A stretch of 64,000 nt of DNA from Sphingomonas bacterium. GTDB lineage: Bacteria > Pseudomonadota > Alphaproteobacteria > Sphingomonadales > Sphingomonadaceae. How positions within the stretch are numbered: position 1 is the stretch's first letter; the number at the start of each line of letters is the position of its first letter. A program made the translations under genes and the position numbers. The notes under the pieces were generated by a model. The model was not told where the DNA came from and ran no database searches. It worked only from the letters and a program-made list of their open reading frames with translations. The stretch covers positions 1 to 64,000 of the forward strand of contig JASBRX010000056.1 of assembly GCA_030149245.1 (NCBI GenBank), in the 5' to 3' direction. This document shows positions 8,742 through 17,664 of this stretch, piece by piece.

Positions 8742-9356
8742 ATGAGCAAGCCAGGCTTCACCCGTGCCGAACCCGATGCGCGACGGCTATCGCTGATCGC
8801 GGCGACCGCACGTGTGCTGGCGCGTGACGGGGCAAGCGGCGCGTCGGTGCGTGCGATCGCGGTCGAGGCCGGGGTCTCGCCGGGACTGGTCGCGCATCAT
8901 TTCGGTGGGGTCGATGCGTTGATCGCGGCGACCTATGCGCATGTCGGGGAACAGGTCGCGGCGGCGCTCGACGCGGCGGTCTCCGCAGCCGGAACCGACC
9001 CGCAGGCGCGGTTGATCGCGTATGTCACCGCGAGTTTCGCGCCGTCGATTGCCGATCGCGACCTGCTCGCGACCTGGACCGCCTTCTGGGGGCTGGTGAT
9101 CGCACGCGGCGAGATCGCAGCACTGCATGACGCACAATATGCCCGCTACCGCGCTGAGCTCGAACGGCTGCTGGCGGCGTGCGGGCTGCAATCCAGCGCG
9201 CGCCGTCGCGCCGCGATCAGCATCGCCGCATTGGTCGACGGCCTCTGGCTTGAGCTGTGCCTGTCGCCCGCCGTTCTGGATGCCGACGAAGCGCGCGCCA
9301 TCGCACGGGCACACATCGCCGGCCTGTTTCAGTCGCACCCGGCGCCGCCTGACTGA
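8742..9356 (+). CDS. TetR/AcrR family transcriptional regulator (BetI-like)
   Basis: 204 residues. The N-terminal helix-turn-helix is of TetR type (about residues 12-60), with SVRAIAVEAGVSPGLVAHHF as recognition region. The remaining helical ligand domain carries the spacing and Trp-rich segment (LLATWTAFWG) seen in BetI-type repressors. It is divergent from the Rieske/FAD operon and likely represses that operon and itself through the dyad at 8711-8732. BetI controls choline/betaine genes elsewhere. That fits a quaternary-amine reading of the Rieske enzyme but does not prove it. Confidence 0.9.
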   Translation: MSKPGFTRAEPDARRLSLIAATARVLARDGASGASVRAIAVEAGVSPGLVAHHFGGVDALIAATYAHVGEQVAAALDAAVSAAGTDPQARLIAYVTASFAPSIADRDLLATWTAFWGLVIARGEIAALHDAQYARYRAELERLLAACGLQSSARRRAAISIAALVDGLWLELCLSPAVLDADEARAIARAHIAGLFQSHPAPPD

Positions 9357-9364
9357 AACCGACC

Positions 9365-10597
9365 CTACTCGATCGCGACCCTGTCGGCTGGCGGTGTGTC
9401 AATGAGCAGTCGCCACGGCGTCGGCAAATAATCGAGCGACATGTAGAAATAGAAGGCGCACGACCCGTCCGACCGAAAGGTTGCGCCCTTGACGATGCCG
9501 AACGCGGTCGTCCCGCTGAACACCGGGCCGCCGCTGTCACCTTGTTTGCAGGTCGGGCCCGCCACGGCGACCCAGGTCGGCAGACAGTAGCCGCCGCATA
9601 ATTGGCCCGACGGTGCGAAGTCGAGCAACGTGACCTCCGCGCAGCTATAGCCGGTGCTTTCACCGCGATGGCAGACGAAATCCCCCGCGCGGGTGCTGGT
9701 CTTGGCGCGCTGCGCCTCGACCGGGCGGGTCAGGCTGCGCGCGGTGTCGGCGAAGAACAATGGGCGGGCGAGGGCGGGGACGGTGTGGATCTGGACGTCA
9801 TGATAGCCCCAGCCCCATTGCCCGACAAAGCCGAGCGGCGTCGCCTGGCGCGCTGGATCGATATAGGCCAGGTCGTCGAGGCAGTGTGCGGCAGTGGTGA
9901 TGCCGATGCGGGTGCCATCACCGACCAGAAAGCCGCTGGTGCAGCGATAGCGCCGTCCGCTCGTCGGATCGGTCCCATCGAGCCGTCCGCCGCCTTGCGG
10001 CCCAAGATTGCGATCGACCAGATCGAGCATGCGCACCCGCACCGGCACCCCGGTCAACTGGCTCAGGCGCGCAGCGACCGCTGCATCGCCCCCGGCGCGA
10101 TCGACCACCGGCTTGGCGGCAATCACCACCAACTCGCCGGTGCGCGGGTCGATGCCCATCGATGGCGTATCGGCGAGCGCCGCGCGGATCGCGGCCTGGT
10201 GGTTGGTGAGCGCCCAAAGCACGCGCTCGCGGCTGGCCTTGGCGCCGGTGCGGAACTGCACGGGCACGCGCATCGCTCCGGCCACTACCTGCGTGGCCGG
10301 GACCGGGCCATCGCCGGTGAGATAGACGATGAATCGATAATCGGGGCGATGCTCGACCGAGATACCGGCGAGGCGATCGCGATAGCGCTCCGCAATCGCA
10401 TCGATCGCGGGCACGCTGTCCTGCTGCGCGATCAGGCGCCGCATGGCTTCGGTTGGGGGGACGCCGTAAGCCCGGGCATATTCGGCGGCGTCCTGCGCCA
10501 GGGCTTCAGCGCGGGTCTGCGCGGTTTGCGCACTGGCGGCGCTTGCCGCGAACAGCAGCAGGATCAACGGCAAAAGATATGCGCGGATCGAACTCAT
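9365..10597 (-). CDS. Secreted trypsin-like (S1) serine protease
   Basis: 410 residues with a signal peptide (hydrophobic residues 6-23, cleavage near ASAQ). The catalytic triad can be placed at His238 in TTAAHC, Asp267 in GYHDVQI and Ser355 in KQGDSGGPVF. About 210 residues precede the protease core, longer than a simple zymogen peptide, and resemble the large pro-regions of alpha-lytic-protease-like enzymes. Several cysteines (C219, C239, C309, C319, C334, C338, C350) could form disulfides after export. It has no obvious functional partner nearby. It is tail-to-tail with the TetR gene, 8 bases apart. Confidence 0.87.
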   Translation of the reverse strand: MSSIRAYLLPLILLLFAASAASAQTAQTRAEALAQDAAEYARAYGVPPTEAMRRLIAQQDSVPAIDAIAERYRDRLAGISVEHRPDYRFIVYLTGDGPVPATQVVAGAMRVPVQFRTGAKASRERVLWALTNHQAAIRAALADTPSMGIDPRTGELVVIAAKPVVDRAGGDAAVAARLSQLTGVPVRVRMLDLVDRNLGPQGGGRLDGTDPTSGRRYRCTSGFLVGDGTRIGITTAAHCLDDLAYIDPARQATPLGFVGQWGWGYHDVQIHTVPALARPLFFADTARSLTRPVEAQRAKTSTRAGDFVCHRGESTGYSCAEVTLLDFAPSGQLCGGYCLPTWVAVAGPTCKQGDSGGPVFSGTTAFGIVKGATFRSDGSCAFYFYMSLDYLPTPWRLLIDTPPADRVAIE

Positions 10598-10635
10598 CGC
10601 CCCCGTCTAATCCGCCACAACGCTTCCGCAAAGCG

Positions 10636-11493
10636 CTAGCCGCGCGCCTCCGTCGCCAGGATCATCGCTCCGGTGATGCCCGACGCGTCGCCCAGCGCCG
10701 GAGTGCAGACGCGATGCCGCTCACCGCCGGGCAGATAGCCGGCGTCGAGCGCATGTGTGGCGTCGGCGATGGCGGGGAGCAGCCCGGGCGTGGCGAGAAC
10801 GCCGCCACCGATGACGACCGTCTCGACCGCCGTCGTCGCAAACAATGTATGGCAGGCCTGGGCCAGATAGCCCGCAATCAGCGTGTGCGCGGGGTGGTCG
10901 GCGGCAAGATCGGATAGCGTCGCGCCCCAACGCTTCAAAATCGCCGGCCCGCTCGCCAGCCCCTCCAGACAGTCGCCGTGAAACGGGCAACTGCCGGGAT
11001 CGGTGTCGCCCGGGGGACGACGCGGGTAATAATGCCCCATCTCCGGGTGCGCCGCGCCGTGGACACAATGGCCGTCGAGCACGAGTCCCACGCCGATTCC
11101 GGTGCCAACCGTCATATAGGCGAGTGAGCTTCCACCGCGTCCCGCGCCCAGCCGCGCTTCGGCGACCGCTGCGGCATTGACGTCGGTTTCGACCGCGACC
11201 GGCACGCGCAATGCGCGACCCAGCGCTCCGGCAAGGTCGAACCCGCTCCAACCCGGCTTGGGGGTCGACAGGATATGGCCCCAGTCCGGCCGTGCCTTAT
11301 CGAGGCCGACCGGCCCGAAGGTGCCAAGGCCCAGCGCCGCGATCGGCGGTTGTTGTGCGAACCAGGCGAGCGCCGCGGCAACGGTGCCTTGCGGATCGCG
11401 CGTCGGAATCGATGTACGCGCGACTATGGCGTCGGGCGCCGACCCGACCGCGAGCACGAACTTCGTGCCGCCTGCCTCGATCGCGCCCAGCAT
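10636..11493 (-). CDS. ROK-family fructokinase
   Basis: 285 residues. The N-terminal phosphate loop is AIEAGGTKFVLAVG, the ROK segment GTGIGVGLVLDG lies near 135, and the zinc-binding region with His/Cys ligands is SCPFHGDCLEG. ROK kinases phosphorylate hexoses in the cytoplasm. In this operon, after a sucrose receptor and a GH68 enzyme, the most likely reaction is ATP-dependent phosphorylation of fructose released from sucrose. Its ATG overlaps the TGA of the GH68 gene (TGATG), which suggests translational coupling. It is the last gene of the minus-strand sucrose operon. Confidence 0.88.
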   Translation of the reverse strand: MLGAIEAGGTKFVLAVGSAPDAIVARTSIPTRDPQGTVAAALAWFAQQPPIAALGLGTFGPVGLDKARPDWGHILSTPKPGWSGFDLAGALGRALRVPVAVETDVNAAAVAEARLGAGRGGSSLAYMTVGTGIGVGLVLDGHCVHGAAHPEMGHYYPRRPPGDTDPGSCPFHGDCLEGLASGPAILKRWGATLSDLAADHPAHTLIAGYLAQACHTLFATTAVETVVIGGGVLATPGLLPAIADATHALDAGYLPGGERHRVCTPALGDASGITGAMILATEARG

Positions 11494-12569
11494 CAGCCCC
11501 GCGCCGCCGTGCTCAACCCCACAGTGTCGCCGTCGAACTCAAGCTGAAGCAGCGGGGCCGGGGCGCCGACAAAGCCATCCCCGCCCGGTGCATCGACGAA
11601 GCTCGCCGTCACCCCTTCGGCGCTCACGAACCAGCTATAGCTGCGGAAGGGGTCGGCATCGGGGTTCGCAATCACCAGTCCGCTTCCGTTCAATGGGCGC
11701 CAGGGGCCGGTCATCCGGTCGGCAACCATCCCGTACAGGCCCGTCGGCCCCGCCGCAACATCGGGCGAGAAGGTCGATCGCTGCGTCACCCAGAACAGGT
11801 AATAGCGACCGTCTCGCGCAACGATATGCGCGCGTTCCAGTTCGTTGTTCACGCCATCGGCATGGACGATCGGCGGGAGCAGCGCCCATCCGTCGGCCGT
11901 GCGCTGTGCCAGGCCAACCGCACCGTTATAGTCCGACGTCGCCGCCGCCAGCGATGCGGTGAAGACCAGATAATCGGCCCCGTCCGCCGGGTCGCGGAAA
12001 AAGGCCGGGTCGCGGAATGCCTTGATGCGTCCGGGCTCGCCCTCATGCGCATCGGCAGGGCAGTAATCGGCGATCATGGACTTGATCGACGGGGCGGGGA
12101 CGGACCAGTCGCCGATCGATCCGTCTGCCGCGACGTCTCCATGCGCCTCGAACAGCTTTTGCTGATAGCCGCCGGCGCGCTGCGCCGACCCCGCGCCGGT
12201 GAAGAACAGCGTGACCCGCCCGTTTTCCAGCAGCGCAGAGCCCGCCCATTCGCGTTCATAGGGGACGTGGGCGGGGGGAAGCACCGCGCCGCGATCGACC
12301 CAGCCGCCGCCGACCTGCTCCAGCCAGCGGATGCGGGCTTCGAAATGACGTGCTGCCGGATCGCCCCGGTCGGGGGCAGTCAGCGCCATCCACAGGCTGC
12401 GTCCCGCGATCGACGCGATCGTGCCGTCGGGGTTCTGGACCGGCCACATGTCCCAATAATACAGACCGCTGCCGCCCGAAGGCCGGGGCGCATCGGCGAA
12501 TGCGGGCACGATCGCGGCCTTGTCGAGGTCGATCGCGGCGACATGGGCCGAAGTCCAGGGGCTGGTCAT
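11493..12569 (-). CDS. Glycoside hydrolase family 68 enzyme (levansucrase / beta-fructofuranosidase)
   Basis: About 358 residues acting on sucrose. GH68 landmarks are visible: nucleophile Asp40 in YYWDMWPVQ, the transition-state stabiliser RDP at 186-188 in FRDPAFF, and the acid/base Glu245 in NELERAHIV. The second of two tandem ATGs (12569) has the better spacing, six bases, from AAGGG; the first is at 12572. No signal peptide is present. Together with the receptor, a SUT-like importer and a fructokinase, that suggests a role on imported sucrose, although some Zymomonas GH68 enzymes are secreted without a classical signal. Whether it makes levan or mainly hydrolyses sucrose is not readable. 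Confidence 0.88.
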   Translation of the reverse strand: MTSPWTSAHVAAIDLDKAAIVPAFADAPRPSGGSGLYYWDMWPVQNPDGTIASIAGRSLWMALTAPDRGDPAARHFEARIRWLEQVGGGWVDRGAVLPPAHVPYEREWAGSALLENGRVTLFFTGAGSAQRAGGYQQKLFEAHGDVAADGSIGDWSVPAPSIKSMIADYCPADAHEGEPGRIKAFRDPAFFRDPADGADYLVFTASLAAATSDYNGAVGLAQRTADGWALLPPIVHADGVNNELERAHIVARDGRYYLFWVTQRSTFSPDVAAGPTGLYGMVADRMTGPWRPLNGSGLVIANPDADPFRSYSWFVSAEGVTASFVDAPGGDGFVGAPAPLLQLEFDGDTVGLSTAARG

Positions 12570-12597
12570 CATGATCCCTTGCAGTTGTGATTCGGTT

Positions 12598-12623
12598 GGC
12601 CCGGTCCTGTTCAAGACCGGGCC
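12598..12623. other. GC-rich stem-loop between receptor and GH68 genes
   Basis: A 9-bp perfect stem (GGCCCGGTC at 12598-12606 with GACCGGGCC at 12615-12623) and an 8-base loop fill the 62-base gap between two same-strand genes. No T-run follows in the minus direction, so it is not a clean intrinsic terminator. It may protect the 3' end of the receptor message or partly attenuate transcription so that the receptor is made in excess over the cytoplasmic enzymes (inference). Confidence 0.6.
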
Positions 12624-12631
12624 GGGAGAGG

Positions 12632-15085
12632 TCAGAAGTCGAAGCGGACCGACGCGGAGACCGTGCGGCCGTTGATCGAACGCGCGCGGACGATGCCGTT
12701 GGCCGGGATGCTGCCTTCCTCGGCCTCGGTCAGGCCGACGGTGTCGAACAGGTTGTTTGCGTTCAGCGACAGCGTGATCCGCTCCAGCGGTCGGAAGTTG
12801 ACGAACGCATTGACGGCGGTGAACCCCGGCAGGACCAGCTGGTTGCTGTCCTGGGCATAGCTATCCGACGTGCCGACCGCGCTGACGCCCAGGCCGAACT
12901 GCTTCGCATCATAGGAAGCGGTCGCTTGATAGATCCAGTCGGCCTGACGGCGCGGCGTGTTGCCGACATTGGCCGGGCTGATGTTATCCCGCGAAATGCT
13001 GGCATCGGTATAGGTCGCACCCGCCGACAGTGAGAAGGGGCCGGTGCGATAGGCCGCCTCCAGCTCGACGCCGCGCGCCTTGTAGGAGCGGCTGAACACC
13101 GTCTGGGTGGTGGCTTCGAAATTCTCTTCCTCGGTCCGTGCGTCGAACACCGTGGCATAGAAGGACACGCCGTTCGCCCGGTACTTCACGCCGATTTCTG
13201 CCTGCTTCACAAAGTCGACCGCGACGGCGGCATTGAGCAGGGCGCCAGTCGTCGGGTTGACGTTATTGGCGTTGAACAGGATGCGATCGGCATTGGCACG
13301 ACCGCCCCGGCTATAGCGACCGAAGACCGAAAGCGCGTTGTTGATCAGATAGTTCGCGCCGAATGAGTAGGAGACATAGTCGGTGCCGTAATCGACCAGC
13401 GCGGCGCCCGTGGTCGGCAGGACACTGACCAGCGTTTCCGACGGGTTGATCGCCCCGTTGCCATTGATGTCGCGGGTCGCGACTGCACCATCGCCGAACG
13501 TGCGACCGCGCGCGTCGGAGAAGTCCCAACGGATGCTGCCATCCAGCGACAGGCCGCCGAACTTCAGGCCCAGCGACGCGAACGGCGCCTTGGTGGTGTA
13601 GTCGAGGTCATAGGCGCGGCGGCAGCAATTGCCGAAGAAGCTGGCGCTATACCCCACCGTGCCGTTCTGGGTCTGGGGGACGCCCGCCGCGTTGCGCACG
13701 TCGAGCAGTACGGCTTCGCCATCGCCCTGCACGCTCATCAGGTGCGACGTCCACAGCCAGGCGGTGTCGATTTCCTGCGCCGAATAATAGAAGCCGGCGG
13801 TCAGCGTCGCCTTGCCCCCGCCAACGTCGAAGTCGCGGGTCGCGCGCAGATCGTTGGTCAGATTGTCGAGGCTGTTGAGCCGTGTGTTGAACGTCACGAT
13901 GTTCGCAACAAGCCCGTTACCGCCCAGCGTTGACGGGCTCGTCACGCGCTGTCCGGCATTCGGCCCGCTGGCATAGAAGAGCTGTGCGTTCGCGCCGCCA
14001 ATCGCGTCAGCGGCTGCCTGCGCGCCGGTCACGCTGGCGGGGAAGGGCGAGACGAAGGCACCGCTGATGTCCGAATAGCGGAAGCGGTTGGTGACGGTGA
14101 ATCCGCCGACGTCGAATTCAGCCTCGAACCCGACGGCTGCGACCTTCGGGTGCATGCCTTCGTCGATGTTGAACGTCTGAACCTGATTATTCTGGTTGAG
14201 CGTCGTGATCGGCTCGAAATAGCGCGAATGCAGCGACGCCGAATTGATCGAGAAGTTGGCGATGCTCGCATAGGTCGGATTGGCGTCGGTGCCGGTGACC
14301 CGCACGGGATTGGGGAGATAGCCGACCGAGTGGTCGTTCAGATATTTGGCGTACAGCCGGACATAGCCGCCGTCGAACTTGCGCGTGATGTTGGCCTTGA
14401 TCTGGCCGCCGCGGGCACCGTCATAGCCGACGTCGCGCGGGCCGTCGCCGATATGGCCGAACCCGCCGACATGAAAGGTCGTGGCGGCATCCAGGCGCCC
14501 GCCATAATCGAAATCAAGGCGGTATTCGCGATAGTTGAGGCCGCTGGTCAGCCCGATCGAACCGCCCTCCTGCTCGCCGGTCTTGGAGATGAAGTTGATG
14601 ACGCCGCCCGGCGAGTTTGAGGCAAAGGTCGACGCCGAACCGCCGCGCACCGCTTCGACGCGCGCGATGTTGTTGTCGGTGCGCAGGAAGATGTCGGCGT
14701 TACCGAAAGTGATGTCGCCGAACTCCAGGATCGGCAGGCCATCTTCCTGCAACTGCAGGAACTTGGCGCCGCCCGACGCCACGGGAAGCCCGCGCACCGC
14801 GATGTTCGCATTGCCCTCGCCGCCGGAACTTTCCGAGCGGATGCCCGGAATCTGGCGGATCAGCTCAGCCGAGGAACGCGGTGCCAGATCGACCAGATCC
14901 TCGCCGCCGATCGCGCTGACCGACACCGAGCTGTCGAGCACATTCTGACCGCGCGCGACGGCGGTGATGACGATTTCAGTCTCTGCCTCGGGTGCGGCGT
15001 CGGGCGCTGCTGCGTCCTGGGCGAACGCCGGGGTGGCAAGAGCGCAGAGTGCGACGCTGACGACCAATGCGTGACGTGTCTTCAT
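12632..15085 (-). CDS. TonB-dependent receptor, probably for sucrose
   Basis: About 817 residues. The start at 15085 (MKTRHALVVSVAL) follows a GGAGAGG site and gives a clean signal peptide ending ATPAFAQ; an ATG six codons upstream overlaps that site. A TonB-box-like EIVITAVARGQNV is followed by the plug (about 45-160) and a barrel ending in VRFDF. It is the first gene of an operon with GH68 and fructokinase. It is divergent from a SUT-type transporter and LacI regulator across two LacI-type operators. This is the receptor arrangement of the Sux/SuxA-type sucrose loci in Xanthomonas and Caulobacter, so sucrose is the best guess. Confidence 0.92.
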   Translation of the reverse strand: MKTRHALVVSVALCALATPAFAQDAAAPDAAPEAETEIVITAVARGQNVLDSSVSVSAIGGEDLVDLAPRSSAELIRQIPGIRSESSGGEGNANIAVRGLPVASGGAKFLQLQEDGLPILEFGDITFGNADIFLRTDNNIARVEAVRGGSASTFASNSPGGVINFISKTGEQEGGSIGLTSGLNYREYRLDFDYGGRLDAATTFHVGGFGHIGDGPRDVGYDGARGGQIKANITRKFDGGYVRLYAKYLNDHSVGYLPNPVRVTGTDANPTYASIANFSINSASLHSRYFEPITTLNQNNQVQTFNIDEGMHPKVAAVGFEAEFDVGGFTVTNRFRYSDISGAFVSPFPASVTGAQAAADAIGGANAQLFYASGPNAGQRVTSPSTLGGNGLVANIVTFNTRLNSLDNLTNDLRATRDFDVGGGKATLTAGFYYSAQEIDTAWLWTSHLMSVQGDGEAVLLDVRNAAGVPQTQNGTVGYSASFFGNCCRRAYDLDYTTKAPFASLGLKFGGLSLDGSIRWDFSDARGRTFGDGAVATRDINGNGAINPSETLVSVLPTTGAALVDYGTDYVSYSFGANYLINNALSVFGRYSRGGRANADRILFNANNVNPTTGALLNAAVAVDFVKQAEIGVKYRANGVSFYATVFDARTEEENFEATTQTVFSRSYKARGVELEAAYRTGPFSLSAGATYTDASISRDNISPANVGNTPRRQADWIYQATASYDAKQFGLGVSAVGTSDSYAQDSNQLVLPGFTAVNAFVNFRPLERITLSLNANNLFDTVGLTEAEEGSIPANGIVRARSINGRTVSASVRFDF

Positions 15086-15146
15086 GACGATCCTCTCCTT
15101 CATGTGGCTCGCGTCGACTGCGCGATTCGCCGTAGAGATACCTGCG

Positions 15147-15162
15147 TTGCAAACGATTGCAA
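15147..15162. promoter_or_regulatory. LacI-type operator, copy 1
   Basis: TTGCAAACGATTGCAA has two TTGCAA half sites around a central four bases with CG at the dyad axis, the usual form of a LacI/GalR-family operator. It lies 61 bases upstream of the receptor start in the divergent promoter region. The identical core recurs at 15171-15186. Confidence 0.82.
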
Positions 15163-15170
15163 CAGGACAA

Positions 15171-15186
15171 TTGCAAACGATTGCAA
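15171..15186. promoter_or_regulatory. LacI-type operator, copy 2
   Basis: The same 16-base TTGCAAACGATTGCAA as copy 1, here flanked by AA and TT to give a 20-base near-palindrome. The two sites are 24 bp apart start to start. It lies 68 bases before the transporter start at 15255, so the pair could switch both divergent promoters at once. The likely binder is the LacI protein encoded at 16629-17657. Confidence 0.82.
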
Positions 15187-15254
15187 TTTTACGAAAAGGG
15201 TGTCACTAACCTCGAATGAGCCGATGAAAAGCGGCGGTTGAGAGGGTCCTGTCG

Positions 15255-16604
15255 ATGCAAAATGCCGCCAAACCACGTTTGTCGCTGCTGCGAATTATCG
15301 AAATGAACATCGGCTTTTTCGGCCTGCAGTTCAGCTTCGGACTGCAACAGGCGAATATGGGGCCGATCTACGGCTTCCTCGGCGCGGACGAGGCGACGAT
15401 GCCGCTGCTGTGGCTGGCCGGCCCGATGACCGGGCTGATCGTCCAGCCAATCGTCGGCGCGTTGAGCGACCGCACATCGTCGCGGCTGGGGCGACGCACG
15501 CCCTACTTCCTGGTCGGCGCAATTATCTGTTCGCTCGCCCTGTTCGCGATGCCCTATTCGCCGACCCTGTGGGTGGCGGCATCGCTGCTGTGGATTCTCG
15601 ACGCCGGCAACAACATCACGATGGAGCCGTATCGCGCCTATGTGTCCGACCGGCTTGCACCCGACCAGCGGCCGACCGGGTTCCTGACCCAGAGCGCGTT
15701 TACCGGGCTGGCCCAGACGCTCAGCTATATGGCGCCGACGCTGTTGACGGGCTTTGCCGGGCGTGACGTCCTTGACGACAATGGCATTCCGGTGATCGTG
15801 CGCCTCGCCTTTGTCATCGGCGGCATCTTGTCGATCAGCACGATCGTCTGGTCGGTGTGGCGCGTGCGCGAATTGCCGCTCACCGACGAGGAGCAGGCGG
15901 AGCTTGCCGCACGGCCGCTGTCGGCGCGGTCGGCGCTGTCCGATATTGTCACTGCGATCCGGGAGATGCCACGTCCGATGCGTCAGCTCGCCTTCGCGAT
16001 GCTGTGCCAATGGTATGCCATGTTCGTCTATTGGCAGTATATCGCGTTCGCGGTCGGGCGTTCGCTCTACGACACCACCGATCCGAAAAGTGCCGCGTTC
16101 CGGGAAGCGACGCTGACCGCGCAGCAGATCGGCGCGTTCTACAACCTCATCGCATTTGCTTCCGCGCTGGTGCTCATTCCGGTTGTGCGGCGGCTGGGAG
16201 CGCGATCGGTCCATGCCGTCTGCCTGGCCGCGTCGGGGATCGCGATGCTGACGATTCCAGGGATCGACAGCAAGATCGGGCTGTTCGTCGCGATGGTCGG
16301 CATTGGCATCGGCTGGGCCGGGATGATGGGCAATACCTATGTCATGCTGGCCGAAGCGATCCCGCCAGCACGCACCGGAATCTACATGGGCATCTTCAAC
16401 ATGTTCATCGTCATCCCGATGCTGATCGAAACGCTGACGATGCCATTCCTGTATCAGCCGCTGCTGTCGGGCGACCCCCGTAACGCGTTGCTGCTGGCCG
16501 GCGCGCTGATGCTGGCGGGCGCGGTCGCAACGCTGTTCGTCCGGGCGGGCGGGCGACCACAGGCGACGGAACCCGCCGCACCATCCGCCTCTGTTCCCGC
16601 GTGA
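15255..16604 (+). CDS. MFS sugar transporter, SUT/SuxC-like sucrose importer
   Basis: 449 residues with about 12 membrane segments. The cytoplasmic loop after the second helix region, [18 protein letters not shown] (about residues 73-90), closely matches the loop of plant SUT and bacterial SuxC sucrose transporters, and [18 protein letters not shown] lies in helix 1. It would bring sucrose across the inner membrane by proton symport. It is transcribed away from the receptor/GH68/fructokinase operon and is followed after 24 bases by the LacI regulator. Two LacI operators precede it. Confidence 0.9.
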   Translation: MQNAAKPRLSLLRIIEMNIGFFGLQFSFGLQQANMGPIYGFLGADEATMPLLWLAGPMTGLIVQPIVGALSDRTSSRLGRRTPYFLVGAIICSLALFAMPYSPTLWVAASLLWILDAGNNITMEPYRAYVSDRLAPDQRPTGFLTQSAFTGLAQTLSYMAPTLLTGFAGRDVLDDNGIPVIVRLAFVIGGILSISTIVWSVWRVRELPLTDEEQAELAARPLSARSALSDIVTAIREMPRPMRQLAFAMLCQWYAMFVYWQYIAFAVGRSLYDTTDPKSAAFREATLTAQQIGAFYNLIAFASALVLIPVVRRLGARSVHAVCLAASGIAMLTIPGIDSKIGLFVAMVGIGIGWAGMMGNTYVMLAEAIPPARTGIYMGIFNMFIVIPMLIETLTMPFLYQPLLSGDPRNALLLAGALMLAGAVATLFVRAGGRPQATEPAAPSASVPA

Positions 16605-16628
16605 CAATGGCGTGCTAATGCCCGTCAC

Positions 16629-17657
16629 GTGACCGACCAACAGCCATCTGAATCCCGCATCGTCGTCCGCACGCTCAGCGATCTGGCGCGAATTGCCGGT
16701 GTGTCGGCTGGGACCGTCAGCCGGGCATTGGCGGGCAACAGCCTGGTCAATGCGGAGACGCGAACGCGCATCGTCGCGCTCGCCCGCGAGCACGGTTTTC
16801 GCCCCAATCAGATGGCGAGTGGACTGCGGCGGCAAAAGACCGGCGTGATCGGGATCGCCATCCCGCTGGGTCATGATCAGCGCCAGCAGGTTTCGGACGC
16901 GTTCTTCATGACATTGCTCGGGCATCTCGCCGATGCGCTGACCGAACGCGGCTATGATCTGATGCTGCGCCGGGTTATCCCCGACCGCGACGAAGACTGG
17001 CTCGACCGGTTCATCGGTTCCGGCATGATCGACGGCGTACTGGTGATCGGCCAATCCGACCAGTTCGACCGGATCGAGGACGCCGCGGACGGCTATCGCC
17101 CGATGGTGGTATGGGGCAATCATCGCGAGGGGCAGCGCCATTGCGTCGTCGGGTCCGACAACCGGCTGGGTGGTCGGCTGGCGGCGGAACGCCTGATCGC
17201 GGGCGGTGCGCGGCATATCTATTTTCTGGGCGACGTCACCGCGGTCGAGTTCGACGCGCGTTTTGCTGGTGCGGCTGACGTGGCGCAGCGCATGGGCGTT
17301 GGCATCACCGCGCTGTCCAGCCATTTGTCGCCTGATCGCCTGGAAGCTGAAGTCGCGGCCAATCTCGATCGCAGCTTCGAACCGGGCGACGCCATCTTCG
17401 CAGCGACCGACACGCTGGCGGTGGCCAGTATCGCCCGCCTGCGCGCGATGGGGGTTGATTGTCCGGGGCTGGTCCGCGTTGTCGGGTTCGACGATCTGCC
17501 GCTGGCCGCGCATACCACGCCGGCATTGACCACGGTGCGTCAGGATATCCGCGCCGGTGCCTTTGCCATGGTCGATCTGCTGATGCGGCGGCTGGGGGGC
17601 GAGGATACCGAGAGTATCGTCATGCCACCGCATCTGATCGTCAGAAAATCGGCCTGA
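16629..17657 (+). CDS. LacI-family transcriptional regulator of the sucrose locus
   Basis: 342 residues from a GTG start at 16629; the nearby ATG at 16619 is out of frame and stops at once. The N-terminal HTH is TLSDLARIAGVSAGTVSRAL (about 15-34) with the hinge-region NQMASGLRRQKTG. A periplasmic-binding-like effector domain ends in the family's TTVRQDIRAGA segment. It most likely represses the divergent receptor and transporter promoters through the TTGCAA-N4-TTGCAA sites and is relieved by sucrose or a product of it (inference). Confidence 0.92.
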   Translation: MTDQQPSESRIVVRTLSDLARIAGVSAGTVSRALAGNSLVNAETRTRIVALAREHGFRPNQMASGLRRQKTGVIGIAIPLGHDQRQQVSDAFFMTLLGHLADALTERGYDLMLRRVIPDRDEDWLDRFIGSGMIDGVLVIGQSDQFDRIEDAADGYRPMVVWGNHREGQRHCVVGSDNRLGGRLAAERLIAGGARHIYFLGDVTAVEFDARFAGAADVAQRMGVGITALSSHLSPDRLEAEVAANLDRSFEPGDAIFAATDTLAVASIARLRAMGVDCPGLVRVVGFDDLPLAAHTTPALTTVRQDIRAGAFAMVDLLMRRLGGEDTESIVMPPHLIVRKSA

Positions 17658-17664
17658 CAGGGCG

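Noticed and set aside
15147..15186. Start of a CRISPR array
   Set aside because: Only two 16-base copies with an 8-base spacer exist, each palindromic and between divergent sugar genes; they are operators.
15189..17633. 814-codon minus-strand open frame opposite the sucrose transporter and LacI genes
   Set aside because: It spans two real genes and their gap, is low-complexity (Arg, Gln, His, Asp) and has no domain. It is an antisense artefact of high GC.
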